From the NCBI GenBank assembly GCA_963754285.1, contig CAVWFN010000020.1, positions 62,001 to 126,000 on the forward strand: DNA of 64,000 nt. The letters are read 5' to 3'. The translations under genes and the position numbers were made by a program. How positions within the stretch are numbered: position 1 is the first letter of the stretch; the number at the start of each line of letters is the position of its first letter. The notes under the pieces are model-generated. The model searched no databases. It worked only from the letters and a program-made list of their open reading frames with translations, and was not told the DNA's origin. Positions 9,832 through 17,691 of this stretch are shown piece after piece. This DNA comes from RYN-133 sp963754285. Its GTDB lineage: Bacteria > Actinomycetota > Actinomycetes > Mycobacteriales > Jatrophihabitantaceae.

Positions 9832-11358
9832 TTACGGATTCGCCGCCTGCACAGTGATCGTGTGCCAGCCGGTCGCGCCGGACGGATAGACGGGCTGCAT
9901 GATCTGCGGTTGCACCTGGCCTTTGTCGTCGGTGGCGCGCACGCGCAGGCGGTACGTACCCGCCGCCGGCGGAGTCCACGCCACGACCCACTGCCGCCAG
10001 GTGTCGGTCGACGGGACGCTCGCGAGGCGCGCAGGCAACCACGAGTCGTCGTTGACCTGCACCTCGACCTTCGACACCCCGACGTGCTGGTCCCAGGCGA
10101 CGCCGGCGATCGCGACCGGCTTGCCGACCGCAACCGTCTTGCCCGAACGCGGGGTGTCGATACGTGACTCGAGCCGGACCGCGGTCTCGAGCTGGCCCGA
10201 CACCCAGCCGCCGTGCGGCCAGTACGCCTGTTGCGCGACGAAGGTCGTCGCGTTGATGTCGACGACCCACTTGCACGCCGACACATAGCCATAGAGACCG
10301 GGGACGACGACGCGCGCGGGAAAGCCGTGCTCTTGCGGCAACGGGACGCCGTTCATGCCGACGGCGAGCAACGAGTCACGTCCGTCCATGACGACCTTGG
10401 TCGGCGAGCCGATCGTCATGCCGTCGTAGGAAGTCATGAACAGCTGGTCGCTGTCGGAGTGGATACCTGCCTCGCGCAGCAGGTCGGCGAGCGGCGTGCC
10501 GAGCCAGAGCGCGTTGCTGATCAATGGGCCGCCGACGACGTTCGAGACGCAGCACAGCGTGATCCAGCGCTCGATCATCGGCCGGGCGAGCAGGTCTTTG
10601 TACGTGAGGGTCATCGGCCGATCGACCATGCCGTGGATGCGCAACTGCCAATCCTGCGGAGCGATCTGCGGCACGCTCAACGCGGTGTCGATGCGGTAGA
10701 AGTCGCCGTTCGGGGTTATCCACGGTTTGCCGCTCTTGCCGAGGTCGACCCCGCGGGGCAGCGTCGGCGCGGTGATCTTCGGCAGCGCCACCTTGCGCCG
10801 CTGTGCCGTGACATCGAAGCGCGCGTGCTGCAGGGCTCGTCCGCCGAATCCGCTCAGCGCCGCGACACCTGCGACGCCGGCGGTGCTGATGAGGAAGCTG
10901 CGCCGCTGCGGCCCATCGGGTTCCTCGCCCCGCTCGTCGACCAGCCGCACCAGCCAGGTGAGCACCGCCGCAGCGGCTAGTGCGCCGATCAGCGTCGGGA
11001 TGACGTCGGTGCCGTGACTGGCGTTGGCGTACAGCGCGCAGAAGATGCCGAACGCAGCGAACACACCGATGCCCGCGAGCCCGTACCAGAGGCGCCGCAG
11101 AGCGAGGTCGCCGACCAGTGCGCCGAACAACGCGAGCAGCACCAGGATCCCCAGCACCAGGTACAACTTGTCGTTGGTGCCGACACTGCCGATGGCGGGA
11201 CGCTTCAGGCTCTCCGGCGTCAGCAGGATGACGGCATTGCCGACCGCGATGACCGGCGAGGCCTCAGGACGGACGAACGCCGCGACCAGTTCGCCCACGC
11301 CCACGGCAACGGCCGCCGACACGACGCCGATCAGCGACCCGGCGTAACGAGACCCCAC
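9832..11358 (-). CDS. Membrane-anchored molybdopterin-dependent oxidoreductase (sulfite-oxidase family)
   Basis: About 508 residues from GTG 11358; a longer reading would translate the 63 bp repeats upstream and is rejected. The N-terminus has four membrane helices (to about residue 140), then a twin-Arg-like segment and a further helix (QRRSFLISTAG, about 151-172). The catalytic domain follows, with the probable molybdenum ligand Cys270 in TLCCVSNVVGG and the LPQEHGFPARVVVPG segment. An Ig-like dimerisation domain of the Mo-co type closes the protein (about 405-508). The active site should face outside. The substrate is unknown; the family includes sulfite oxidase and protein-Met-sulfoxide reductase MsrP/YedY. 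Confidence 0.9.
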   Translation of the reverse strand: MGSRYAGSLIGVVSAAVAVGVGELVAAFVRPEASPVIAVGNAVILLTPESLKRPAIGSVGTNDKLYLVLGILVLLALFGALVGDLALRRLWYGLAGIGVFAAFGIFCALYANASHGTDVIPTLIGALAAAAVLTWLVRLVDERGEEPDGPQRRSFLISTAGVAGVAALSGFGGRALQHARFDVTAQRRKVALPKITAPTLPRGVDLGKSGKPWITPNGDFYRIDTALSVPQIAPQDWQLRIHGMVDRPMTLTYKDLLARPMIERWITLCCVSNVVGGPLISNALWLGTPLADLLREAGIHSDSDQLFMTSYDGMTIGSPTKVVMDGRDSLLAVGMNGVPLPQEHGFPARVVVPGLYGYVSACKWVVDINATTFVAQQAYWPHGGWVSGQLETAVRLESRIDTPRSGKTVAVGKPVAIAGVAWDQHVGVSKVEVQVNDDSWLPARLASVPSTDTWRQWVVAWTPPAAGTYRLRVRATDDKGQVQPQIMQPVYPSGATGWHTITVQAANP

Positions 11359-11420
11359 ACAGCAATCTTCGTCGCGCCGCCGCCACAGGGTTCTTACCGT
11401 CAGCGAACGCTCAGTCCGGC

Positions 11421-11536
11421 TTTCCCCGCCCGTGCTCGCTTGCGCCGACACAAACCGACCACCAGCGGGGAAACACCCGCGCCTTTCCCCGCCCGTGCTC
11501 GCTTGCACCCGCACAAACCGACCACCAGCGGGGAAA
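11421..11536. repeat. Tandem 63 bp repeat, each unit with a TTTCCCCGC hairpin
   Basis: Two units with an exact 63 bp period. Each starts with TTTCCCCGC (11421 and 11484) and carries the complementary GCGGGGAAA (11465 and 11528), so each can form a 9 bp stem. The interior CCGTGCTCGCTTGC and AAACCGACCACCA are also conserved between units. It lies beyond the cysM stop and upstream of the oxidoreductase, so it could terminate cysM antisense-ward reads or act in the oxidoreductase 5' region. Confidence 0.85.
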
Positions 11537-11587
11537 CACCCGTGTCAGGAGGCTCTCGACGAGCCCCGCAGGCGAGGAGGCGCCGGA

Positions 11588-12550
11588 TCAGGCCCAGAGT
11601 TCGCCTTCCAGCCGCTCGGCGGCTTGTTGCAGCGTGCCGGTGTAGGCGCCGGTGGACAGGTACTTCCAGCCTCCGTCGCACACGACGAAGGCAACATCGG
11701 CGCGCTCGGTCTCCTTGACCGCGACGCGGTCGGCGACCGACAGCGCGGCGTGCAGGATCGCTCCGGTCGAGATGCCGGCGAAGATGCCCTCGTGCTCGAT
11801 GAGATCGCGGGTGCGTCGCAGCGCGTCGTAGGAGGTCACGGAGAACCGTGAAGTGAGCACGCTGTCGTCGTAGAGCTCGGGGACGAAGCCTTCGTCGATG
11901 TTGCGCAGGCCGTACACCAGTTCGCCGTAGCGGGGCTCTGCGGCGATGACCGCGACGTCCGGGACCTTCTCGCGCAGGTACCGTCCGGTGCCCATGAGCG
12001 TGCCCGTGGTGCCGAGCCCGGCGACGAAGTGTGTGATCGTCGGCAGGTCTCGCAGCAACTCCGGACCGGTGCCTTCGTAATGCGCCAAAGCGTTGGCCGG
12101 GTTGCCGTACTGGTAGAGCATCACCCAGTCCGGATACTGCTCGGCCAGTTGCTTGGCAGTGGCGACGGCCTGATTCGACCCGCCCGCTGCGGGCGAGGAG
12201 ATGATGCGCGCGCCGAACATCTCGAGCAGCTGGCGCCGCTCGACGGACGTGTTCTCGGGCATGACGCACACCAGCCCGTAGCCGCGCAGCTTCGCGACCA
12301 TCGCCAGCGAGATGCCGGTGTTGCCGGATGTCGGCTCGAGGATCGTGCAGCCGGGGGTCAGCCGTCCGTCGGCTTCTGCCTCGCGCACCATCGCGAGGGC
12401 CGCGCGGTCCTTGATGGAGCCGGTCGGGTTGCGGTCTTCGAGCTTGGCCCACAGCCGGACCGGGTGTTCACCGTCCCACCGTGGCGACAGTCGCGGCAGC
12501 CCGACGAGCGGGGTGTCCCCCGTCGCTTCGAGCAGGGAGTCGTACCGCAT
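11588..12550 (-). CDS. cysM: CysO-dependent cysteine synthase (O-phosphoserine sulfhydrylase)
   Basis: A 320-residue PLP enzyme of the cysteine synthase family. PLP-binding Lys47 is in NPTGSIKDRA; EPTSGNTGISLA is the substrate Asn-loop. In mycobacteria CysM uses O-phosphoserine and the thiocarboxylated carrier CysO as sulfur donor. The cysO gene directly precedes it (stop and start overlap by 1 nt) and the mec protease gene lies upstream of that, so the same pathway is expected here. Length is normal. Confidence 0.95.
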   Translation of the reverse strand: MRYDSLLEATGDTPLVGLPRLSPRWDGEHPVRLWAKLEDRNPTGSIKDRAALAMVREAEADGRLTPGCTILEPTSGNTGISLAMVAKLRGYGLVCVMPENTSVERRQLLEMFGARIISSPAAGGSNQAVATAKQLAEQYPDWVMLYQYGNPANALAHYEGTGPELLRDLPTITHFVAGLGTTGTLMGTGRYLREKVPDVAVIAAEPRYGELVYGLRNIDEGFVPELYDDSVLTSRFSVTSYDALRRTRDLIEHEGIFAGISTGAILHAALSVADRVAVKETERADVAFVVCDGGWKYLSTGAYTGTLQQAAERLEGELWA

Positions 12551-12825
12551 CAGCCCCCGGCGACTGCGGGCAGAATCGTGACCGAGTCGCCGTCCTTGAG
12601 CGTGGTGTCGAGCGAGCCGGTGAACCGGACGTCCTCGTCGTTGACGTAGACGTTCACGAACCGGTGCAGCCCGCCCTCGTCGGTGATCAGCCGGCCCTTG
12701 AGACCGGCGAAGTTGGTGTCCAGGTCGTCGATGAGGGCGGTCAGGGTGTCGCCCTTGGCTTCGACGGACTTCTCGCCGCCGGTGTACGAGCGCAGGATGG
12801 TCGGGATCTTGACCTCAATGGCCAT
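12550..12825 (-). CDS. cysO: Sulfur-carrier protein CysO (MoaD/ThiS fold)
   Basis: A 91-residue ubiquitin-like protein ending in the functional di-glycine (AVAGG). The C-terminal Gly becomes a thiocarboxylate and donates sulfur to CysM-bound aminoacrylate. ATG 12825 has AGGAGCT about 9 nt upstream. Gene order mec-cysO-cysM matches M. tuberculosis. Confidence 0.95.
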   Translation of the reverse strand: MAIEVKIPTILRSYTGGEKSVEAKGDTLTALIDDLDTNFAGLKGRLITDEGGLHRFVNVYVNDEDVRFTGSLDTTLKDGDSVTILPAVAGG

Positions 12826-12886
12826 GGTCGAACAGCTCCTAGGTGTGATGACTTGCAGAACAGAACGCGTGGAGGCGCTGAAGTAT

Positions 12887-12970
12887 TCAGCGACAGTCGT
12901 AACGCACGTCGGCGCGACGGTGGCCGAGCAGCACCCGCTCGATCGTGATCTGCCGCAGGCTCTTACGCAT
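12887..12970 (-). CDS. Possible short leader ORF (27 codons) before cysO-cysM
   Basis: An ATG overlapping the end of mec opens a 27-codon frame ending in R-Y-D-C-R-stop, 61 bp upstream of cysO. A Cys codon next to the stop, ahead of cysteine-biosynthesis genes, is what a cysteine-sensing leader peptide would look like. No good Shine-Dalgarno precedes the ATG; an internal GTG at codon 13 is another possible start. Weak evidence; it may be chance. Confidence 0.25.
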   Translation of the reverse strand: MRKSLRQITIERVLLGHRRADVRYDCR

Positions 12971-13376
12971 GGGACGTCACGACCTCGACCGGTTCCTCGG
13001 TGACCTGGCCGTCGACGATGCGGTACGAGCGGAACTCGTCGTCGTCGGCCCTGGTCGACACGAGCACGTAGTGCGCGTTCGGTTCGGACGCGTAAGAGAT
13101 GTCGGTGCGTGACGGGTAGGCCTCGGTCGCGGTGTGGGAGTGATAGACGACGACCGGTTCCTCGTCGTTGGCGTCCATCTCCTTGTACAGCTGCAGCAGG
13201 TCGCCGGAGTCGAACTCGTAGAACGTGGGCGACCGTGCGGCGTTGAGCATCGGGACGAAGCGCAGCGGACGATCGGACCCGGCGGGGCCGGCGACCACGC
13301 CGCACGCCTCGTCCGGGTGGTCGCGGCGGGCGTGGGCGACGATCGCGTCACGCGTCGCCTGGTCGATCCGCAGCAT
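12963..13376 (-). CDS. mec: Mec-type JAMM/MPN+ metalloprotease (CysO-cysteine peptidase)
   Basis: A 137-residue Mov34/MPN family protease from ATG 13376. The JAMM motif is complete: Glu in DEACGVV, then HSH and Ser/Asp in YHSHTATEAYPSRTD. The mycobacterial homologue Mec+ releases cysteine from the CysO-cysteine adduct made by CysM, and cysO and cysM follow directly. Zinc-dependent, cytosolic. Confidence 0.94.
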   Translation of the reverse strand: MLRIDQATRDAIVAHARRDHPDEACGVVAGPAGSDRPLRFVPMLNAARSPTFYEFDSGDLLQLYKEMDANDEEPVVVYHSHTATEAYPSRTDISYASEPNAHYVLVSTRADDDEFRSYRIVDGQVTEEPVEVVTSHA

Positions 13377-13402
13377 GACCCCGAGTTTACGGGGCGCCCG
13401 CA

Positions 13403-13885
13403 TCACCCGAGCAGGGTTGTGACGAGCATGTCCTGCAGGGCGGTGAGCCAGACGTAGCGGGCCCGCAGATGCACGTCGGGATCGCCGGGGCGTAGCTGGT
13501 AGTCGTCGTCCTCGGCGACGTCGAGCTGGGTGCCGAGGACCAGGCGCATGTCGTTGAGCACCCGGATCCACCGATCCGCGGCCTCGCTCGACAGATTCAG
13601 GTCGGCGCGGACCAGGGATCGCGCATCGCGCAGGTCGGCACGACACCTCTCGACCCGGTCGCCGCGTTCCTTCTGCAACTCGGCTTCGGTGAGTTCGCGG
13701 AACGCAGCGCTGGCCGCAGAGTCGTCGTACGCGGCGGGATAGAGCCGCTCGCGCACCGGGTCCGAGGGCTCGAGCGCGTCCTGTGCCAAGAACTCCTGCA
13801 ACTCGCCCAGCACCTGGTCGAGGACGTGGGCTTCGGCGAGGCCGAGCCGGACGCGGACCGACTCGCCGTGGCGGGTCACTTTCAC
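13403..13885 (-). CDS. DUF2017 family protein
   Basis: A 160-residue actinobacterial protein of unknown function, largely helical, starting at GTG 13885. It lies between clpS and mec as in M. tuberculosis (Rv1332). Gaps of 4 bp to clpS and 26 bp to mec point to one transcript. The constant linkage to clpS suggests a role near proteolysis, but that is inference. Confidence 0.9.
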   Translation of the reverse strand: MKVTRHGESVRVRLGLAEAHVLDQVLGELQEFLAQDALEPSDPVRERLYPAAYDDSAASAAFRELTEAELQKERGDRVERCRADLRDARSLVRADLNLSSEAADRWIRVLNDMRLVLGTQLDVAEDDDYQLRPGDPDVHLRARYVWLTALQDMLVTTLLG

Positions 13886-13889
13886 GACG

Positions 13890-14192
13890 TCAATTGTTCT
13901 TCTGCAGTGTCGCCCACAACCCGTAACCGTGCAGGGTGTTCACGTCGAGCTCCATGCGTTCGCGCGTCCCGTGCGACACGATCGCCTTGCCGCGTCGGTG
14001 CACGTCGAGCATGAGCTTTTCGGCTTTCGACTTGTCATAGCCGAACACGGTCATGAACACGTGCGTGACGTAGGTCATCAGATTGATCGGGTCGTTCCAG
14101 ACGATCGTGATCCACGGTTCGTCGGGCGAGACCACCGAGTCGGTGAGCTCTTCGACCTCGGCGGTGCGTTCGGGTGCGAGCGTCCCGGCCAT
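13890..14192 (-). CDS. clpS: ATP-dependent Clp protease adaptor ClpS
   Basis: A 100-residue adaptor delivering N-degron substrates to ClpC/ClpA. The N-degron pocket region is visible (WNDPINLMTYVTHVF, and later MLDVHRRGKAIVSHGTRE). ATG 14192 is chosen over an upstream ATG at 14249, which would extend into pncB. Divergent pncB starts only 25 bp away, with a perfect palindrome between the start codons. Confidence 0.95.
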   Translation of the reverse strand: MAGTLAPERTAEVEELTDSVVSPDEPWITIVWNDPINLMTYVTHVFMTVFGYDKSKAEKLMLDVHRRGKAIVSHGTRERMELDVNTLHGYGLWATLQKNN

Positions 14193-14198
14193 CGCCCC

Positions 14199-14211
14199 AT
14201 CGTGACACGAT
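14199..14211. promoter_or_regulatory. Perfect palindrome centred between clpS and pncB starts
   Basis: ATCGTGACACGAT (6+1+6) lies exactly midway in the 25 bp divergent gap: its centre, 14205, is 13 nt from each start codon. No Shine-Dalgarno is obvious for pncB, so leaderless transcription is possible. It could be an operator shared by both genes, or coincidence. Confidence 0.4.
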
Positions 14212-14217
14212 TCGTCC

Positions 14218-15498
14218 ATGCCCGCCGCGCCCAGCACAGCGCTTCTCACCGACCGTTACGAACTTACGATGCTCGGTTCCGCGTTGCGCGACGGATCGGC
14301 CCGACGACAGTGCGTGTTCGAGGTGTTCGCGCGGCGGCTGCCCGACGGACGGCGCTACGGCGTTGTCGGCGGCACTGCCCGCGTTCTCGACGCGATCCGC
14401 GACTTCACCTTCGACGACGGCACCGTGGATTTCCTGCGCGACGGCGGCGTCATCGACGAGGTGACGGCCGACTACCTCGCCGGATACCGGTTCGGCGGTG
14501 ACGTCGTCGGCTATCCCGAGGGGGAGCTGTACTTCCCCTTCTCACCGGTGCTCACCGTTTCTGCGAGCTTTGCCGAAGCGGTGGTGCTCGAGACAGTGGT
14601 GCTGTCGATCCTCAACCACGACACGGCTGTCGCGTCGGCGGCCGCCCGCATGGTGTCGGCCGCGGGCACGCGACCGATCATCGAGATGGGATCACGTCGC
14701 ACGCACGAACAAGCGGCAGTTGCGTCGGCGCGCGCGGCATATCTCGCGGGCTTCGCTTCGACCTCCAATCTCGCGGCCGCCCACCGCTACGGAGTGCCGA
14801 CCGCGGGGACGGCCGCGCACGCGTTCACGTTGCTGCACGACGACGAACGCGCCGCCTTTGCCGCGCAGGTCGAATCGATGGGTCCGTCCACGACGTTGTT
14901 GGTCGATACCTACGACATCACGCGCGGCATCGAACTCGCGATCGACGTCGCCGGCCCGGAGCTCGGCGCGATCCGTATCGACTCCGGTGATCTTGCTGTC
15001 ATGGCGCGGCATTCACGCGAACAACTCGACAACCTCGGCGCGACCGGCACGCACATCGTCGTGAGCGGTGACCTCGACGAGTTCGCGATCGCAGCGCTCG
15101 CCGCCGCACCGGTCGACGCGTACGGAGTGGGGACGTCCGTAGTAACCGGGTCGGGCCAGCCGACGGCCAACATGGTCTACAAACTCGTCGAGGTCAACGG
15201 CCGTCCGGTCGCCAAACGATCAGAGAACAAGCAGAGCCGCGGCGGCCGCAAGACCGCGCTCCGTGCGTACCGGACGAGCGGGACGGCGGTGGAAGAGATC
15301 GTCGCGAGCGGCAGCGTCCACGCCGGCGAGGGCGAGCGCGCGCTGCAGATCCCGCTGATCACCGCCGGCGAGCAGGTGGCCGACCTGCCCACGCTCGATG
15401 AGTCGCGCGACCGGTTGCGCGCCGGCACCGTCACGCTGCCCTGGGACGGCCTGAAGCTGTCCCGCGGTGAACCGGCCATCCCCACTCGCCTCGCCTGA
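14218..15498 (+). CDS. pncB: Nicotinate phosphoribosyltransferase
   Basis: A 426-residue enzyme that joins nicotinate and PRPP to give nicotinate mononucleotide in the Preiss-Handler route to NAD. Typical segments: LLTDRYELTMLGSAL at the N-terminus, IEMGSRRTHEQ, IRIDSGDLAVMARH and GVGTSVVTGSGQP for PRPP/phosphate binding, and YKLVEVNGRPVAKRS. Followed 25 bp later by pncA, giving a complete nicotinamide-salvage pair. Confidence 0.96.
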   Translation: MPAAPSTALLTDRYELTMLGSALRDGSARRQCVFEVFARRLPDGRRYGVVGGTARVLDAIRDFTFDDGTVDFLRDGGVIDEVTADYLAGYRFGGDVVGYPEGELYFPFSPVLTVSASFAEAVVLETVVLSILNHDTAVASAAARMVSAAGTRPIIEMGSRRTHEQAAVASARAAYLAGFASTSNLAAAHRYGVPTAGTAAHAFTLLHDDERAAFAAQVESMGPSTTLLVDTYDITRGIELAIDVAGPELGAIRIDSGDLAVMARHSREQLDNLGATGTHIVVSGDLDEFAIAALAAAPVDAYGVGTSVVTGSGQPTANMVYKLVEVNGRPVAKRSENKQSRGGRKTALRAYRTSGTAVEEIVASGSVHAGEGERALQIPLITAGEQVADLPTLDESRDRLRAGTVTLPWDGLKLSRGEPAIPTRLA

Positions 15499-15523
15499 CC
15501 AACCCCGCCCGTACCGTGGTCGG

Positions 15524-16090
15524 ATGCGCGCCGTGATCGTCGTCGACGTCCAGAACGACTTCTGCGAGGGCGGTTCGTTGGCCGTGGCCGGCGGCGCGGG
15601 CGTGGCGCGAGCCATCTCGGAGCATCTGGCCGCAGGCGGGTTCGACCACGTGGTCGCCACGCGCGACCACCACATCGACCCGGGTGCCCACTTCTCCGAG
15701 CACCCAGATTTCGTCGACACGTGGCCACGACACTGCGTCGTCGGAACCGGCGGCGTCGAGCTGCACCCGGACTTCGACACGACCCAGGTCGAAGCCGTCT
15801 TCGACAAGGGCGAGCATGCGGCTGCGTACTCCGGGTTCGAGGCGCGCTGCGACGGCGTGCCGCTGGGCGATTGGCTGCGTGATCGCGACGTCGCAGACGT
15901 AGAGATCGTCGGAATCGCGACCGATCACTGTGTTCGAGCGACCGCGCTGGACGCCGCAGCGCAGGGTTTCGCGACCACGGTCCGGCTCGATCTGACCGCC
16001 GGAGTCGCCCGGACGAGTGTCGACGCCGCGCTCGTGCAACTTGCAGCCGCAGGGGTGAGCCTGGTCGGCGAGCCGATCGTCGGCAGCTAG
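15524..16090 (+). CDS. pncA: Nicotinamidase (pyrazinamidase)
   Basis: A 188-residue isochorismatase-fold hydrolase converting nicotinamide to nicotinate. The triad is present: Asp8 (VVDVQNDF), Lys in AVFDKGEHA and Cys in GIATDHCVRAT; the metal-binding ATRDHHIDPGAHF loop is intact. ATG 15524 begins directly at the conserved core. Product feeds PncB, encoded just upstream. An intact enzyme of this family would also be expected to activate pyrazinamide. Confidence 0.96.
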   Translation: MRAVIVVDVQNDFCEGGSLAVAGGAGVARAISEHLAAGGFDHVVATRDHHIDPGAHFSEHPDFVDTWPRHCVVGTGGVELHPDFDTTQVEAVFDKGEHAAAYSGFEARCDGVPLGDWLRDRDVADVEIVGIATDHCVRATALDAAAQGFATTVRLDLTAGVARTSVDAALVQLAAAGVSLVGEPIVGS

Positions 16091-16123
16091 CCCGCAGCGA
16101 CGCGCCGCATTACGGTCGAACAC

Positions 16124-16768
16124 ATGACCCACGGTCAGTATCCCGACGAAGGCCAACCGACCACGCGCTTCGGCGACCCCTATCGGGCCGAACAGCAGCC
16201 CTACGGGCAACCGCCGTACGGACAACAGCAGCCCTATGGGCAACAGCCGTACGCGCCGCAGGGCCAACCTCAGGGGCGCTATTCCGCGGCAGCGAACGCC
16301 TACGGGGCACCGGTCGGCAGCGGCGCGCAATTCGGCGTCGTCGGCGTCACGCTCGCCGGGATCGGGTTCATCCTCTTGATCATCTCGCTGACCGCGGTCA
16401 CCTGGGTGAAGCTGCCGGGATCCTCGACCGGCTTCAGCTTCAGCGACGTCGGCAACACCCTCGACTCGAGCGGGGGCGCGTCCGGACTGGCGAGCGCCTA
16501 CTTCGGGTGGCTGGCCTGGACCCTTGCCATCGTCGGACTTCTCGTCGCGGTCGGTGCGAACCTGCCGTCACCTGCGTCCGGACCACTACGCGCCCTCGGT
16601 GCGGTCATCGCGGCCGCGGCGATCGCGTTCAGCTTCCTCGCGATCCGGCTGTCGGACGGCGAGGCCTACAGCGACGCGATCTCCCACGCGAACGTTGGTT
16701 TCTACCTGGCCGTGGGCGGCTTCCTGCTGGTCGGAATCGGTTCGCTCGTCGGGCCGAAACGGGCGTAA
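16124..16768 (+). CDS. Hypothetical Q/P/Y-rich membrane protein
   Basis: A 214-residue protein. Residues 20-52 are a low-complexity Gln/Pro/Tyr/Gly segment with a repeated PYGQQ-type unit, followed by four membrane helices (about 70-92, 125-145, 155-172, 190-210). No enzyme motif. It shares this layout with the next gene, 92 bp downstream, and both probably arose by duplication. Such cytosolic disordered tails on small four-helix proteins are frequent in actinobacteria; function unknown. Confidence 0.8.
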   Translation: MTHGQYPDEGQPTTRFGDPYRAEQQPYGQPPYGQQQPYGQQPYAPQGQPQGRYSAAANAYGAPVGSGAQFGVVGVTLAGIGFILLIISLTAVTWVKLPGSSTGFSFSDVGNTLDSSGGASGLASAYFGWLAWTLAIVGLLVAVGANLPSPASGPLRALGAVIAAAAIAFSFLAIRLSDGEAYSDAISHANVGFYLAVGGFLLVGIGSLVGPKRA

Positions 16769-16860
16769 TCGGACGCAGTTCGGCGGCGCGCGGAAACTTC
16801 ACCGAGCGATCGCCGCGACGAAGCTGTGAGAAACCTGTCCCGTCCTATACCGTCGCGCAC

Positions 16861-17691
16861 ATGACGCAGCCGTACGGGTCCGGATCCCAGCCGCCGCAGG
16901 GCCAGCCCTACAACAACCCCCAGTCGAACCAGCCGTCGTACAACCCGCAGCAGAATCCGCAGGGGTCGTACACGCCGGAACAGAACGCCGAGCAGAACCG
17001 GTCACAGACTCCGCAGCAGGGGCAACCGCAATACGGACAGCAGAACTACCCTCCGCAGCAGCAGGGCTATTCGGGCAACGCCCCGGTGGCCTCGACCGCG
17101 ACCACGCGAGGTCGTCCGAACGTCGCCGGGCTGGTGCTCGCCGTGATCGCAGCCGTACTCGGCATCCTCTCGCTGTTCGTGTTCGGCTGGTACCGCGACA
17201 ACTTCAAGAGCGTCAGCGGCGGAGCGAACTCGAGCAGCAACTCGAAGTTCTCGAAGATCCACGACGCGTTGAACCAGCTGCAGCACCTGATCGATTCGAA
17301 CCCGTCGGCGGGCAAGTTCATCAGCCTCGGCGTCGCTCCGATCTACTTCTCCTGGCTCGGCTACCTGCTCATCGCCGCCGCGGTCGTGCTCGCACTCATC
17401 GCGGCGCTGCCGACCGGCGGGGCTGTCATGCTCTTCAAGGTGCTCACGGCGATCGTCTCGCTGGCCGGCATCGGCCTCACGCTGTGGGCCATCGACCTGT
17501 TCTCGCTCGCTCCCGCCGCACAGGCGAGCGCGACCGGCGGCACACCCAACGGTTACGGCGACTGGATCAAGCACACCAGCTTCGGCGCGTGGGCGATGGG
17601 CGTGGCTTTCCTGCTGTGCCTGATTGCCGCGCTGATCCCGCCGAAGCGCGTCGCGGTCGTGCAGAACTACGGCCAGCCGAGCCGCTACTGA
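16861..17691 (+). CDS. Hypothetical Q/P/N-rich membrane protein, paralogue of the upstream gene
   Basis: A 276-residue protein: N-terminal Gln/Pro/Asn/Tyr-rich tail (1-70), then four membrane helices with a 50-residue extracytoplasmic loop rich in Ser/Asn after the first (SVSGGANSSSN...). The C-terminal PPKRVAV resembles GPKRA of the preceding protein. Its stop overlaps the convergent SerB-like gene by 7 nt. Function unknown. Confidence 0.8.
   Translation: MTQPYGSGSQPPQGQPYNNPQSNQPSYNPQQNPQGSYTPEQNAEQNRSQTPQQGQPQYGQQNYPPQQQGYSGNAPVASTATTRGRPNVAGLVLAVIAAVLGILSLFVFGWYRDNFKSVSGGANSSSNSKFSKIHDALNQLQHLIDSNPSAGKFISLGVAPIYFSWLGYLLIAAAVVLALIAALPTGGAVMLFKVLTAIVSLAGIGLTLWAIDLFSLAPAAQASATGGTPNGYGDWIKHTSFGAWAMGVAFLLCLIAALIPPKRVAVVQNYGQPSRY

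Noticed and set aside
9787..10292. Upstream extension of the small four-helix protein
   Set aside because: It overlaps the oxidoreductase in another frame; ATG 9806 precedes the first helix.
11359..11514. N-terminal extension of the molybdopterin oxidoreductase
   Set aside because: It would translate the 63 bp hairpin repeats; GTG 11358 sits right before the first membrane helix.
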